Notes under the pieces: generated by a model
Told to the model about the DNA's origin: nothing
The model's database searches: none
The model's input: only the letters and a program-made list of their open reading frames with translations
Part shown: positions 23,753 through 34,614 of the stretch, piece after piece
How positions within the stretch are numbered: position 1 is the stretch's first letter
How the letters are laid out: the number at the start of each line of letters is the position of its first letter
Assembly (NCBI RefSeq): GCF_023983475.1
Contig: NZ_CP092712.1
Span: 1-64,000, forward strand
From: Aliivibrio fischeri ATCC 7744 = JCM 18803 = DSM 507
Lineage (GTDB): Bacteria; Pseudomonadota; Gammaproteobacteria; Enterobacterales; Vibrionaceae
DNA length: 64,000 nucleotides
Direction of reading: 5' to 3'
Program-made: the position numbers and the translations under genes

Positions 23753-24277
23753 GTGGAAAGAGTATTACTTCTTCACTCAAGTCGTGAAGGTCAAACGATT
23801 AAAATATTGAACTATATTGCGACAAAGTTAGGAAGTGATGTTCAGTGTGAATTAGTTGATTTACACCAACCGCTATCGGTTTCATTTTCTGATTATGATC
23901 GTGTTGTTATTGGTGCTTCAATTCGTTATGGCCACTTAAATAAAAAGCTGTATCAATTTATCACTAAGTACCAAACGGAATTAGAACAGGCTAAGGCTGG
24001 GTTCTTTATTGTTAACTTAACCGCTCGTAAAGAGGGAAAAGATACGCCTGAAACGAGTGTGTACTTTAAGAAGTTCTTACTTAAATCGCCTTGGGTTCCT
24101 GCGTTACAAGATACGTTTGCTGGTGCATTGTTTTATCCTCGCTATAACTGGTTTGATCGCGTCATGATTCAATTCATTATGAAAATGACGGGAGGTGAAA
24201 CGGATCCAACTAAGGAAGTTGAATACACTAACTGGCAACGAGTTGATCAATTCGTAGAGAAGATTAAACGCGGTTAA
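23753..24277 (+). CDS. hemG: Menaquinone-dependent protoporphyrinogen oxidase HemG
   Basis: HemG oxidises protoporphyrinogen IX in haem synthesis, using FMN and passing electrons to quinones. The 174-residue flavodoxin-like product begins MERVLLLHSSREGQT with the FMN phosphate loop, and has IGASIRYGHLNKKLYQFI near residue 53. The GTG start at 23753 lies 32 bp after trkH, with AAAGGG upstream. Confidence 0.94.
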   Translation: MERVLLLHSSREGQTIKILNYIATKLGSDVQCELVDLHQPLSVSFSDYDRVVIGASIRYGHLNKKLYQFITKYQTELEQAKAGFFIVNLTARKEGKDTPETSVYFKKFLLKSPWVPALQDTFAGALFYPRYNWFDRVMIQFIMKMTGGETDPTKEVEYTNWQRVDQFVEKIKRG

Positions 24278-24395
24278 GTTTTGCCCATTTTGGATAAAAT
24301 AGTGCGATATAAGTAGAATTTTTGTTTTAGATTCAAATTTTTAGCTTCAAAAGTATGGATTTTATTATTGAAGTGATTACAATAGCACGCACAAC

Positions 24396-24472
<77 letters not shown>

Positions 24473-24477
24473 TATTC

Positions 24478-24506
24478 AAAACCTCAGCAGAAATGCTGGG
24501 GTTTTC
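24478..24506 (+). terminator. Terminator of tRNA-Trp
   Basis: AAACCTCAGCA and TGCTGGGGTTT form a stem on a GAAA loop, with T residues after. Confidence 0.85.
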
Positions 24507-24532
24507 TCGTTTATAGAGTAATAGAAATTGAG

Positions 24533-24565
24533 AAAAGGCTCATATCGAAAGGTATGAGTCTTTTT
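24533..24565. terminator. Second hairpin terminator after tRNA-Trp
   Basis: AAAAGGCTCATA and TATGAGTCTTTTT form a stem, with an A-tract on one side and a T-tract on the other. It is a backup terminator or bidirectional. Confidence 0.65.
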
Positions 24566-24706
24566 GCTATCTGGGGTTTGAGAAAATAAACGAGCCCAAT
24601 ACCTTATTGATAATAATAACTATTTCTTTTTATGTCTTGCAATTATGCTTAATTTATATTCAGATACGTAACTTATAAAATATAAATATAATTACCAGGA
24701 TGTATT

Positions 24707-27460
24707 ATGAAAGGTTATTGGTTGGCGTTTATTGCTTGCTTGTTTATTTCAGGATGTGCAACCACATCAGTTACAGAACTTAAATCTGATCCTCGTTGGG
24801 TCACTGGTCAGCTTGATAATGGATTCCGTTATCATATTTATCCTGATCGAGAAAAAGAAGTATCTATTCGTTTTATTGTACATGCCGGCTCATTTCAAGA
24901 GACACAAAATCAAAAAGGTTACGCTCATTTCGTAGAGCATATGGCTTTTAATGGTAGCGAACACTTTTCACAAAATGATGTTATCTCTCTATTTGAAGAT
25001 GCAGGATTAAGTTTTGGAGCGGATATTAACGCTTACACTTCTTATTATGAAACCGTGTATAAACTTGATTTACCTGATAACTCTCAGCTTAACAATGCGC
25101 TTGTTTGGATGAGAGATATTGGTGATGGTATTGAACTGTCATCTAAAGAAGTGGAAAAAGAGAAAGAGGTTATTCTTGGTGAGTTTCGTTACTCAAGGTT
25201 AGAAGATAAGCCTATTTCGGCTCAGTTTTATGAGCATATGACCGCAGGAACTGTTTATGAAAATAGCGATCCTATTGGGAATAAGGAGTCGGTTTTATCT
25301 GCATCCTCAACACAACTTGCAGAGTTTTATCATCAGTGGTATCAACCTCAATTAACTGAAATTGTTATTAGTGGCGATGTTACTCTTGAAGATGCGATTA
25401 CACTGATAACTAAACATTTTGAAAGTTGGAAGAAAGGCTCTTCAGTTGTAAGTACGATGCCATTAGAGCCTCTAAATCAAAATGACTTTATTGCTAAAGT
25501 GGCAAGTGGTGAGCCACCAAGTATTGCTCTGGTTATTGATCGTGGTGATTTTAGAGTAAATACAAGAGAAGAGCAGCATCAACTATGGTTAGATGAAATT
25601 GCTCATTCAATTATTCAGCAAAGGTTAGGTGGTGTATTCCTTGACGCTGCAATGCCTGTTCAATGGATTTACTCGACGGATTACTATGTATCTGATCAGC
25701 GCTATTTTATTTCTTCAGTCTCATTTCCTGCTAGTTATAGAACCCAAAGCCAAACACTATTTTTAGATACGTTAGCTTCATTACGAGATCATGGTGTGTC
25801 ACATGGTGAGTTGGATAACTTACTTCAACCTTATCATTATCAACTTGATAATCTTGATGCAAATCTTGAAAACTTAACGCCTTATGATCATGTTGAAAAC
25901 AGAGTTAATGGTGTTGTGAGTCAGCAGATAAGTCAATCAAGTTTAGATTACAAGGCAAGTTTGACGTCATTTTTAGCAGCGACAGATTTGAAGGTTGTTA
26001 ATGATCATATTGATGAGTTGCTTTCGTCTTCATACCAATTTGCTATTGGCGTTGATTCCGTTGAATCCCTCTCTCAAATAGAATTAAGCATTCCTGAGTT
26101 AAAGTCTGCGTATGCAAAATCAGGAAGTGAACCATTAATTAATAATGTTAGTGCCGCTTTTCCTGTTCCAATGACCAGTGGAATGATTTTGTCTGAAACT
26201 AAATTATTTGAGGAGGTTGATTTAACTCGTTGGACACTAGATAACGGGTTAAATGTTCTTTATTTGAGAAAAACCGATGCCGGTGATGACGTGGTGTTTT
26301 CGTTAGCAAGCAAAGGCGGAATAGCAGCATTGCCTTCAGAGTTGATACCAGCAGCGAATATTGCCATACCAGCAGTTACTCGTAGCGGTCTTGGTAAATT
26401 CACAGGCTCTCAGTTAGATGCTCATTTGAGAAATGAAGGTATTGAGCTTTATCCTTTTATTAATTTTACTCATCACGGCCTTGAAGGAATTACGGATAAG
26501 GAAGGGCTTGCTGAGACGTTTGCTGTAATTACTGCAATTATGTCTGAAATTAATGTTGATGAAGGGCAGTTAAAAGCGGTAAAGCAGGAGTTTGAACAAA
26601 ACAGAGATGCTTATATCTCTACATCTCTTGGTCAATTTACTAAAGCTATTAATAGGAACACTTATTCTTCTACTAATCGACATCAACTACTTGATGGGGA
26701 GGATGTAAATCTCGTTACTAGTGAGCAGATTAAACGAGTACATCAGTTATTATTTCAACAGAATCGTAATTATCAGTTAGTGATTGTGGCTGATTTAAAA
26801 CCGTCTGAGTTAAAACCATTACTTCGTCAGTACTTAGCAAATATACGTTTAGGCGCTGCAAAGAAAACGAATTACGCCGTTACTTATAAGTCAGATTCTG
26901 TACCGAGTATTAGCATGGCGGTAAATACTGAACAGAGTAGTCATTATATTTCTCAGTTTATCGCAGTTCAGGGTTTGGAAGATCACTCTGCAAAATCCAT
27001 TTTTATTCAGGATATGCTGCAAAGAATAGTATCTAAGAGATTGATGCACTATGTTCGAGAAGAACTAAGTTTGGATTACGCTCCATATGCGCTTATGGTG
27101 AATGCTGATAGTGAGTTTAAACCTCATTGGGTTATGGGCGCACAAGTTGACCCTAAGAATGCACAACTTATTGAGTCTGCCATTGATAAGGTAATAAAAG
27201 ATTTATTACGTGGAGTAACAGAAAATGAGGTAAATGCTGCAGCTAAACAGTTAGTGGTTGATTTAGAACCATTAAAAAATAACAGTACTCAGCAAGCATG
27301 GCTGCTAAATCGTTACACCATACACAACTACGGAGTTGAAGCTCTATTTGGTATTTCAGAAACAGCAAACTCAGTTAATGTAGAAGATATAAATAGATTG
27401 ATAAAATATTCATTTGGTAAAAACAGTCATCAATTTAAGTATCTATCGACGCCAATTTGA
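24707..27460 (+). CDS. M16-family (insulinase/PqqL-like) zinc protease lipoprotein
   Basis: The 917-residue product has a lipoprotein signal (lipobox ISGC, Cys near 17). The first M16 domain carries the inverted zinc motif HFVEH (near residue 74) and the distal Glu in EVEKEKEVILGEF (near 150). A second, inactive-type M16 half starts near residue 510 (RWTLDNGLNVLYLRKTDAGD). This is the two-domain pattern of PqqL and similar enzymes, which act on peptides in the periplasm or outer membrane. The substrate is unknown. The gene stands alone, with RBS CAGGA upstream. Confidence 0.9.
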   Translation: MKGYWLAFIACLFISGCATTSVTELKSDPRWVTGQLDNGFRYHIYPDREKEVSIRFIVHAGSFQETQNQKGYAHFVEHMAFNGSEHFSQNDVISLFEDAGLSFGADINAYTSYYETVYKLDLPDNSQLNNALVWMRDIGDGIELSSKEVEKEKEVILGEFRYSRLEDKPISAQFYEHMTAGTVYENSDPIGNKESVLSASSTQLAEFYHQWYQPQLTEIVISGDVTLEDAITLITKHFESWKKGSSVVSTMPLEPLNQNDFIAKVASGEPPSIALVIDRGDFRVNTREEQHQLWLDEIAHSIIQQRLGGVFLDAAMPVQWIYSTDYYVSDQRYFISSVSFPASYRTQSQTLFLDTLASLRDHGVSHGELDNLLQPYHYQLDNLDANLENLTPYDHVENRVNGVVSQQISQSSLDYKASLTSFLAATDLKVVNDHIDELLSSSYQFAIGVDSVESLSQIELSIPELKSAYAKSGSEPLINNVSAAFPVPMTSGMILSETKLFEEVDLTRWTLDNGLNVLYLRKTDAGDDVVFSLASKGGIAALPSELIPAANIAIPAVTRSGLGKFTGSQLDAHLRNEGIELYPFINFTHHGLEGITDKEGLAETFAVITAIMSEINVDEGQLKAVKQEFEQNRDAYISTSLGQFTKAINRNTYSSTNRHQLLDGEDVNLVTSEQIKRVHQLLFQQNRNYQLVIVADLKPSELKPLLRQYLANIRLGAAKKTNYAVTYKSDSVPSISMAVNTEQSSHYISQFIAVQGLEDHSAKSIFIQDMLQRIVSKRLMHYVREELSLDYAPYALMVNADSEFKPHWVMGAQVDPKNAQLIESAIDKVIKDLLRGVTENEVNAAAKQLVVDLEPLKNNSTQQAWLLNRYTIHNYGVEALFGISETANSVNVEDINRLIKYSFGKNSHQFKYLSTPI

Positions 27461-27541
27461 TTTTTTTGTGATCTATATCTTGTTTTTTAGGGCGTAGATA
27501 GTAAAATCGCTGCTTAATTAATCATCTAGGGTTTTGTTTAA

Positions 27542-27736
27542 ATGGGTTACGATTTAGGTACTGTTTATCTTGGTCAAATGGCTGCAAAAAAAATGCTTAA
27601 CGAAGAAATGTATGGCAAACAGCAACCAAGAACAAAGAAAACAGCAGTAACAAAAAAACTTTGGAAAGGATTCGAAAATGTTAATACTAAAATGGCAAAC
27701 ATGGTGAGTGGATACACTCCTGTATTAACTTGGTAA
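27542..27736 (+). CDS. Small basic protein of unknown function
   Basis: The 64-residue product is not recognised. It opens MGYDLGTVYLGQMAAKKML, has a Lys-rich middle (RTKKTAVTKKLWKGF) and ends SGYTPVLTW. No signal peptide or membrane helix is clear. A terminator directly follows (27757-27786), which supports a real gene. The RBS is weak (TAGGG). Confidence 0.6.
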   Translation: MGYDLGTVYLGQMAAKKMLNEEMYGKQQPRTKKTAVTKKLWKGFENVNTKMANMVSGYTPVLTW

Positions 27737-27756
27737 ATGATTTACTGAATAGTTTG

Positions 27757-27786
27757 AAAGGGCATACCTAAGGTGTGCCTTTTTTA
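27757..27786 (+). terminator. Terminator after the small basic-protein gene
   Basis: GGCATACC and GGTGTGCC form a stem on a TAA loop, followed by six T residues. Confidence 0.8.
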
Positions 27787-27845
27787 TTTGCCATTTGAAA
27801 ATGATAGGAGTAGCATTCTGATTGTTGTTTGGTTCTTATGCCAAA

Positions 27846-27906
27846 TACGGGTGATGGATTTCCACCTTTAACCGCTCTATTTTTAGAGATAATGATTCCT
27901 ACTGTA
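27846..27906 (+). promoter_or_regulatory. Fluoride riboswitch (crcB motif)
   Basis: The element reads GGGTGATGGATTTCCACC, then TTTAACCGCTC, a hairpin CTCTA/TAGAG, and AATGATTCCTACTG. This matches the fluoride riboswitch: the GGNGAUGG/CC stem, the pseudoknot strand, and the UGAU-N-CCUAC end. A downstream hairpin GATCAG/CTGATC (about 27919-27935) may be the expression platform. The element controls the CLC-type gene that starts 130 bp later. Confidence 0.88.
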
Positions 27907-28034
27907 GCGTTACCCTGATCAGTGAGTCTGATCGTATTGGGGTAGATCCGTCTATGGTAGAGCAGTTTGTTATTTCTCTTCTCTTCTAAGATCGTCTATC
28001 CTTTTGTTTAACCATTATTTAAAGATAGAGATCC

Positions 28035-29414
28035 ATGGCACATCCTCTTAATCGAAATTTTCAAAACTTATTTCAAGTAGCTCGTTGGTCATTACTAATT
28101 CTACCTGTTGCTTTATTGGTAGGGTCATTTAACGCATTTTTCTTATGGTTACTAAGTGAAGCGACGCAAGCTCGCATTGCGAATCCATGGCTGATTTATT
28201 TATTACCAGTTGCGGGTTTAGCTATTGTTTATAGCTACCGAAATTGGGGTAAAAATTCGGCGGGCGGTAATAACTTAATTATGGATGAAATCCACCAAGC
28301 TGGGGAAGGTGTTCCAGTAAGAATGGGGCCATTAGTGTTATTTACTACGGTGATAACGCATTTATTTGGTGGCTCTGCTGGTCGTGAAGGTACGGCTGTT
28401 CAAATTGGTGGTGCAACAACCGATTGGTTATCTAAAGTCTTTAAGCTATCTGAAGATGACCGAAAAATGATGCTAACCGCAGGTGTTGCCGCTGGTTTTG
28501 CTTCTATTTTTGGAACGCCTTTTACTGGAGCCATCTTTGCTCTTGAAGTGTTGTTTATTGGGCGTATTAAGTTCAATGCCATCATTCCTGCGCTATTGGC
28601 TGCTATCTTAGCTAATGTGGTCGCTTCGGCTTGGGGTGCCCATCATACGCATTATTTAATTAACTTTGATCAGGTTAGCACCTTGTTTGGTCATGCTGTT
28701 GATATCGATCTTTTATTAATGGCTAAAGTGATTATTGCTGCAATTGGTTTTGGTATTGCTGGTTATTTGTTTGGTGAGTTGACTCATGGCTTTAAAGATC
28801 TGTTTAATGCAACACTAAAAAACCCATATTTGATTGTCGTTGTGGGTGGTTTGATGGTCATCATCATTACGCAATTACTTGGCAACTATGATTACATTGG
28901 TATTGGTGTTTATCCAAGTCGTGATGGTGGTGTGAGTATTACTTCTGCATTTACCGAAGGTGGAGCAGAGTGGTATAGCTGGATTTTAAAACTGGTATTA
29001 ACTGCGATTACTCTTGCTGCTGGTTATAAAGGTGGTGAAGTAACACCGTTGTTTTTTGTTGGTGCTACGTTAGGTAACTTCTTAGGTTGGGTTATGGGGG
29101 CTCCGATTGATTTATTTGCTGCTCTGGGTTTCCTTGCGGTATTTGCAGCTGCAACCAATACACCATTAGCTTGTACGATTATGGGCGTAGAATTGTTTGG
29201 TGCTGAGTATTTACCTTATTTCGCATTAGCGTGTTATACGGCTTATTACTTTAGTGGTCATACCGGTATTTACTCTTCGCAACGTGTTGCTGTTTCTAAA
29301 ACATTAGAGCATGGTCGTGATCATGACGGCCTAAATAAAATAGGGTCATATCGTGAACATAATTCATCGTCATTAAAACACCTAGCGAATAAGCTAACTA
29401 AAAAAGACAAATAG
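28035..29414 (+). CDS. CLC-family transporter, probably fluoride/proton antiporter (CLC-F type)
   Basis: The 459-residue product has CLC helices with the selectivity-filter segments GGNNLIMDE (near residue 78), [14 protein letters not shown] (near 114, carrying the gating Glu), and [15 protein letters not shown] (near 160). The first segment replaces the GSGIP of chloride CLCs, and GREGTAVQ is typical of the fluoride-exporting branch. The fluoride riboswitch directly upstream supports that assignment. It would export fluoride in exchange for protons across the inner membrane. The stop codon overlaps a parS site. Confidence 0.88.
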   Translation: MAHPLNRNFQNLFQVARWSLLILPVALLVGSFNAFFLWLLSEATQARIANPWLIYLLPVAGLAIVYSYRNWGKNSAGGNNLIMDEIHQAGEGVPVRMGPLVLFTTVITHLFGGSAGREGTAVQIGGATTDWLSKVFKLSEDDRKMMLTAGVAAGFASIFGTPFTGAIFALEVLFIGRIKFNAIIPALLAAILANVVASAWGAHHTHYLINFDQVSTLFGHAVDIDLLLMAKVIIAAIGFGIAGYLFGELTHGFKDLFNATLKNPYLIVVVGGLMVIIITQLLGNYDYIGIGVYPSRDGGVSITSAFTEGGAEWYSWILKLVLTAITLAAGYKGGEVTPLFFVGATLGNFLGWVMGAPIDLFAALGFLAVFAAATNTPLACTIMGVELFGAEYLPYFALACYTAYYFSGHTGIYSSQRVAVSKTLEHGRDHDGLNKIGSYREHNSSSLKHLANKLTKKDK

Positions 29415-29428
29415 TTTCACGTGAAACA
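29413..29428. promoter_or_regulatory. parS site after the CLC gene
   Basis: AGTTTCACGTGAAACA matches the parS consensus at 15 of 16 positions with an intact 14-bp palindrome. It overlaps the CLC stop codon. Confidence 0.8.
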
Positions 29429-29467
29429 TGGTGGTTTATCTAGATTAGAACTTGGTAGAGATAATTA

Positions 29468-29711
29468 GAACCTAATGTGCTTCTCCACAAAAAATAACAC
29501 TGTATTTGTTGGTGTAAGAGCTACGGATGACAAAGGTGGTTTTTTGTTACGAAGCACACAAGGTTCAATATGCCTTGTGGGAGAGGATTCGAACCTAATG
29601 TACTTCTCCACAAAAAAGAACATTGTATTTGGTGGTGTAAGATCTACCGATGACAAAGGTGGTTTTTTGCTGCGAAGCACACAAGGTTTAATATGGATTG
29701 TCGATATGTAA
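29468..29711. repeat. Two tandem 123-bp repeats with tRNA-3'-end-like sequence
   Basis: GAACCTAATGT(G/A)CTTCTCCA begins at 29468 and again at 29591, so the period is 123 bp and the copies are about 90 percent alike. On the minus strand the junction reads GGTTCGAATCCTCTCCCA, like a tRNA T-arm and acceptor end. The period is a multiple of three, so short open frames run through both copies on both strands. I read these as tRNA-spacer remnants and not as genes. The rest of 29415-29840 holds the parS site and the thiC promoter region, with TATACT at 29795. Confidence 0.7.
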
Positions 29712-29840
29712 AACTCTATATGCGCTCACTCACAAACTCAGCCAACCACTTGATAACTTTTTTCTCTTCCATTTCATTTCTTGCATACTTTCTTTATACT
29801 CCGAATACGTTCAGATTTTGATTCAACGATCTGAAGGAAA

Positions 29841-29936
29841 CTTGTCGGAGTGCTTAGTGCTTTTTAAAGTACGAGCTGAGACCGCAGTGCGGGATCCGTA
29901 GAACCTGATCAGGCTAATACCTGCGAAGGGAACAAG
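29841..29936 (+). promoter_or_regulatory. TPP riboswitch upstream of thiC
   Basis: The conserved THI-box parts are visible: CTTGTCGGAGTGC, then GCTGAGA, then GGATCCGTAGAACCTGATC, AGGCTAATACCTGCG and AAGGGAACAAG. Thiamin diphosphate binding would turn off the thi operon. A hairpin with a T-rich tail follows (29992-30022) and may be the expression platform. Confidence 0.96.
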
Positions 29937-29991
29937 AGACAATTTACATCTTAGTTTATGAAACCATATCTACAGATTGAAAGGTACAGAC

Positions 29992-30022
29992 GTAGCTGAA
30001 TTTTAGCTGCTTTTATTCTTTT
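29992..30022 (+). terminator. Candidate riboswitch-controlled terminator before thiC
   Basis: GTAGCT and AGCTGC pair across a GAATTTT loop, and a TTTTATTCTTTTT tract follows. It lies between the TPP aptamer and the thiC start. Confidence 0.45.
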
Positions 30023-30073
30023 TAACTTGTGGGCATAACAGTACAGACAGATATTCTCTGCAGCACAAACTAA

Positions 30074-32071
<1,998 letters not shown>

Positions 32072-32087
32072 CGATGATAATAAGGGA

Positions 32088-32103
32088 TGTTTCACGTGGA
32101 ACA
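32088..32103. promoter_or_regulatory. parS site between thiC and thiE
   Basis: TGTTTCACGTGGAACA matches the parS consensus at 15 of 16 positions. It lies in the 70-bp gap within the operon. Confidence 0.75.
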
Positions 32104-32141
32104 TCTCTTAGTTTTGTATACGGAATTGAGGTGAGACAGCA

Positions 32142-32801
32142 ATGTTTGCATTCCCTAATATTGATAAAAGTAAGTTTGGTTTATATCCCGTAGTTGATGA
32201 TGTGTCGTGGATAGAAAAATTATTAAAGCTCGATGTAAAGACAATCCAATTGAGAATTAAGAATCCAGAACAAGCAGACTTAGAGCAACAGGTTATAAAA
32301 GCGATTAGGCTTGGCCGTGAATATGATGCTCAGGTGTTCATCAATGACTATTGGCAGTTAGCTATTAAGCACAAAGCATTTGGTATTCACCTTGGACAAG
32401 AAGACATAGAGGTTGCTGATTTACAGGCGATTGCTGAGGCGAATATTTGTCTTGGTTTGTCGACACACGATGATAGTGAACTATTAAAAGTAAAAGCCCT
32501 AAATCCAAGCTATTTAGCGCTTGGTCATATTTTTCCGACACCAACGAAAGAGATGCCATCACAACCACAAGGTTTGACCAATCTTGCAAAGAATCAACAA
32601 TTAGCTGGAGACATTCCGACCGTTGCGATTGGCGGTATTGATCTCTCCGTTGCTAATGATGTGTGGCAAACCGGTGTTGATAGTATTGCGGTAGTTCGAG
32701 CGATTACTGAGGCTGAGGATACAGAGCAGGCCGTCGAGAAATTTAACGCCATTATTTCTGAACCAAGAAGAGGAAATCTACAGGAGGTTGCTTATGAGTA
32801 A
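32142..32801 (+). CDS. thiE: Thiamin-phosphate synthase ThiE
   Basis: ThiE joins HMP-PP and the thiazole phosphate to make thiamin phosphate. The 219-residue TIM-barrel product has VKTIQLRIKNP near residue 31, VFINDYWQLAIKHKAFGIHLGQED near 65, LALGHIFPTPTKEMP near 125 and VAIGGIDLS near 165. The RBS GAGGTGAGA precedes the ATG. Its end overlaps the thiF start by 8 bp. Confidence 0.95.
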   Translation: MFAFPNIDKSKFGLYPVVDDVSWIEKLLKLDVKTIQLRIKNPEQADLEQQVIKAIRLGREYDAQVFINDYWQLAIKHKAFGIHLGQEDIEVADLQAIAEANICLGLSTHDDSELLKVKALNPSYLALGHIFPTPTKEMPSQPQGLTNLAKNQQLAGDIPTVAIGGIDLSVANDVWQTGVDSIAVVRAITEAEDTEQAVEKFNAIISEPRRGNLQEVAYE

Positions 32802-33627
32802 CCAGTTAATGGAAGGGTTAAGTGACCAAGATTTTCTGCGTTATAGCCGTCAAATTATGTTGCCTGATATTGGTGATAAAGGGCAAATAGCATTAAGAAA
32901 TAGTACGGTTCTCATCATCGGTTGTGGCGGATTGGGTTCTTCGGTTGGAATGTATTTATCCGCTTCTGGTATCGGTACATTAATCATTGCCGATGGAGAC
33001 AAAGTTGAATTAAGCAACTTACAGCGACAAGTGGTGTATCGCGATAACAACCTAAATCAAAATAAAGCGATGGCAATGGCACTGCAACTTAAAGGGTTGA
33101 ATGGTACAACTCATATTGAAGTGATCAGCCATAAGTTAACAGAGCCAGAGTTATCCCGTTTTATTAATCAAGTCGACGTTGTTTTGGATTGCTCTGATAA
33201 TTTGCCAACACGTCATGAAACTAATGCGGCATGTGTAAAGCATAACGTTCCACTTATTTCTGGTGCAGCAATTGGATGGCAAGGGCAGCTAATGTTGTTT
33301 TCAAATCAGGTCACGGAAAAAAACACGTCGTGCTATCACTGTTTATTTCCTTTTACTGAAAGCCACCAAACACAAAACTGTCAGTCGTTCGGAATTGTGG
33401 GACCGGTGGTAGGCATGATAGGAAACTTACAGGCATTAGAAACCATTAAATACCTTACTCAACCGAGTTACATGAAATGGGACACCATTCATCAGTTTGA
33501 TGGCCGCTTTTTGACTTGGTCATCGATAACAATTCCAAAAGACAGCCAATGTTCAATCTGTGCTTCAACAGTAAGCAATGATGTTTCACGTGAAACACAC
33601 TCAAAGGGAGAGACTTGTCATGAGTGA
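32794..33627 (+). CDS. thiF: ThiS adenylyltransferase ThiF
   Basis: ThiF adenylates the C-terminus of ThiS, an E1-like reaction needed for sulfur transfer to the thiazole. The 277-residue product has the nucleotide loop LIIGCGGLGSSVGMYLSASG near residue 33 and zinc-binding Cys pairs CYHC (near 180) and CSIC (near 247). The ATG at 32794 is chosen over a TTG at 32788 because AGGAGG sits at 32782-32787. The last codons contain a perfect parS site, encoding VSRET. Confidence 0.94.
   Translation: MSNQLMEGLSDQDFLRYSRQIMLPDIGDKGQIALRNSTVLIIGCGGLGSSVGMYLSASGIGTLIIADGDKVELSNLQRQVVYRDNNLNQNKAMAMALQLKGLNGTTHIEVISHKLTEPELSRFINQVDVVLDCSDNLPTRHETNAACVKHNVPLISGAAIGWQGQLMLFSNQVTEKNTSCYHCLFPFTESHQTQNCQSFGIVGPVVGMIGNLQALETIKYLTQPSYMKWDTIHQFDGRFLTWSSITIPKDSQCSICASTVSNDVSRETHSKGETCHE
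33582..33597. promoter_or_regulatory. Perfect parS site inside thiF
   Basis: TGTTTCACGTGAAACA equals the 16-bp parS consensus exactly. It is inside the 3' end of thiF. Confidence 0.9.
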
Positions 33628-33832
33628 TTTAATGTCAATAGAACTTAATGGTGTGTCTTATCGAGTTGAGGTCACGCATACATTATCTTCATTTTTAGAA
33701 TACCATGGTATTGATACACAGGGATGTGCAGTTGCAATCAGCAATCAGATAATACCGAGATCAGAGTGGCAAAAGCGTGGGTTATCACAGGGTGAATCCA
33801 TCTCTTTATTTCAAGCAATCGCTGGAGGTTAA
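33620..33832 (+). CDS. thiS: Thiamin biosynthesis sulfur carrier ThiS
   Basis: The 70-residue ubiquitin-like product ends in Gly-Gly (FQAIAGG), the tail that ThiF adenylates and that later carries the thiocarboxylate for ThiG. The start at 33620 follows AAAGGGAGAG and overlaps thiF by 8 bp. A longer reading from 33578 has no RBS. Confidence 0.95.
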   Translation: MSDLMSIELNGVSYRVEVTHTLSSFLEYHGIDTQGCAVAISNQIIPRSEWQKRGLSQGESISLFQAIAGG

Positions 33833-33833
33833 C

Positions 33834-34604
33834 ATGAATGACTTATTAACCATCGGAGATAAGACGTTTAGATCACGTTTATTTACCGGAACAGGAAAGT
33901 TTCCAAGTGCTAGTGTTATGCAAAAGGCACTTATAGAGTCTGGTTCTGAATTATCAACAATGGCGTTAAAACGTGTTGAAGTGAATAACCCTGAAGACAA
34001 TATATTAAAGCCGATTGTGGATGCAGGAATTAACTTATTACCCAATACGTCTGGTGCTAAAAATGCTCGTGAGGCTATTTTCGCCGCACAACTGGCTCGT
34101 GAAGCATTGGGCACAAATTGGCTTAAATTGGAAATTCACCCTGATCCCAAATACTTAATGCCTGATCCAATTGAAACATTAACCGCAGCAGAAGAGTTAG
34201 TGAAACAAGGGTTTATTGTCTTGCCATATTGTCATGCTGATCCCGTTTTATGTAAGCGACTAGAAGAGGTTGGCTGTGCTGCTGTTATGCCACTAGGTGC
34301 GCCTATTGGTTCAAATAAAGGCATTGTCAGTCGTGACTTTTTAGAGATTATTATTGACCAAGCTCGAGTACCTGTAGTGGTTGACGCTGGTATTGGTGCG
34401 CCATATCATGCTGCTTTGGCAATGGAACTGGGGGCTGATGCTGTGCTTGTGAACACTGCGATTGCTGCGGCAAGAAATCCAATCGCAATGGCAACTGCAT
34501 TTAAATTAGCGGTGCAATCTGGCCGATTAGCTTATGAAAATGGGTTGGCGGCAGTTAATACTCAAGCTGTTGCTTCTAGTCCATTAACGGCATTTCTTGA
34601 TTAA
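33834..34604 (+). CDS. thiG: Thiazole synthase ThiG
   Basis: ThiG forms the thiazole phosphate from deoxyxylulose phosphate, dehydroglycine and ThiS-thiocarboxylate. The 256-residue TIM barrel has [13 protein letters not shown] near residue 13, [17 protein letters not shown] near 67 with downstream [16 protein letters not shown], and [21 protein letters not shown] near 183. The ATG at 33834 lies 1 bp after the thiS stop, behind GGAGG. Confidence 0.96.
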   Translation: MNDLLTIGDKTFRSRLFTGTGKFPSASVMQKALIESGSELSTMALKRVEVNNPEDNILKPIVDAGINLLPNTSGAKNAREAIFAAQLAREALGTNWLKLEIHPDPKYLMPDPIETLTAAEELVKQGFIVLPYCHADPVLCKRLEEVGCAAVMPLGAPIGSNKGIVSRDFLEIIIDQARVPVVVDAGIGAPYHAALAMELGADAVLVNTAIAAARNPIAMATAFKLAVQSGRLAYENGLAAVNTQAVASSPLTAFLD

Positions 34605-34614
34605 GGTGAATGAA

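Noticed and set aside
24278-24395. Hidden rRNA genes between hemG and tRNA-Trp
   Set aside because: Only 118 bp are present, with no 16S, 23S or 5S sequence. Only a possible tRNA promoter is seen.
29465-29711. Open frames of 71 and 78 codons on both strands of the 123-bp repeat
   Set aside because: The repeat period is a multiple of three, which keeps frames open in both copies. No RBS is present, and the tRNA-like sequence gives a better explanation.
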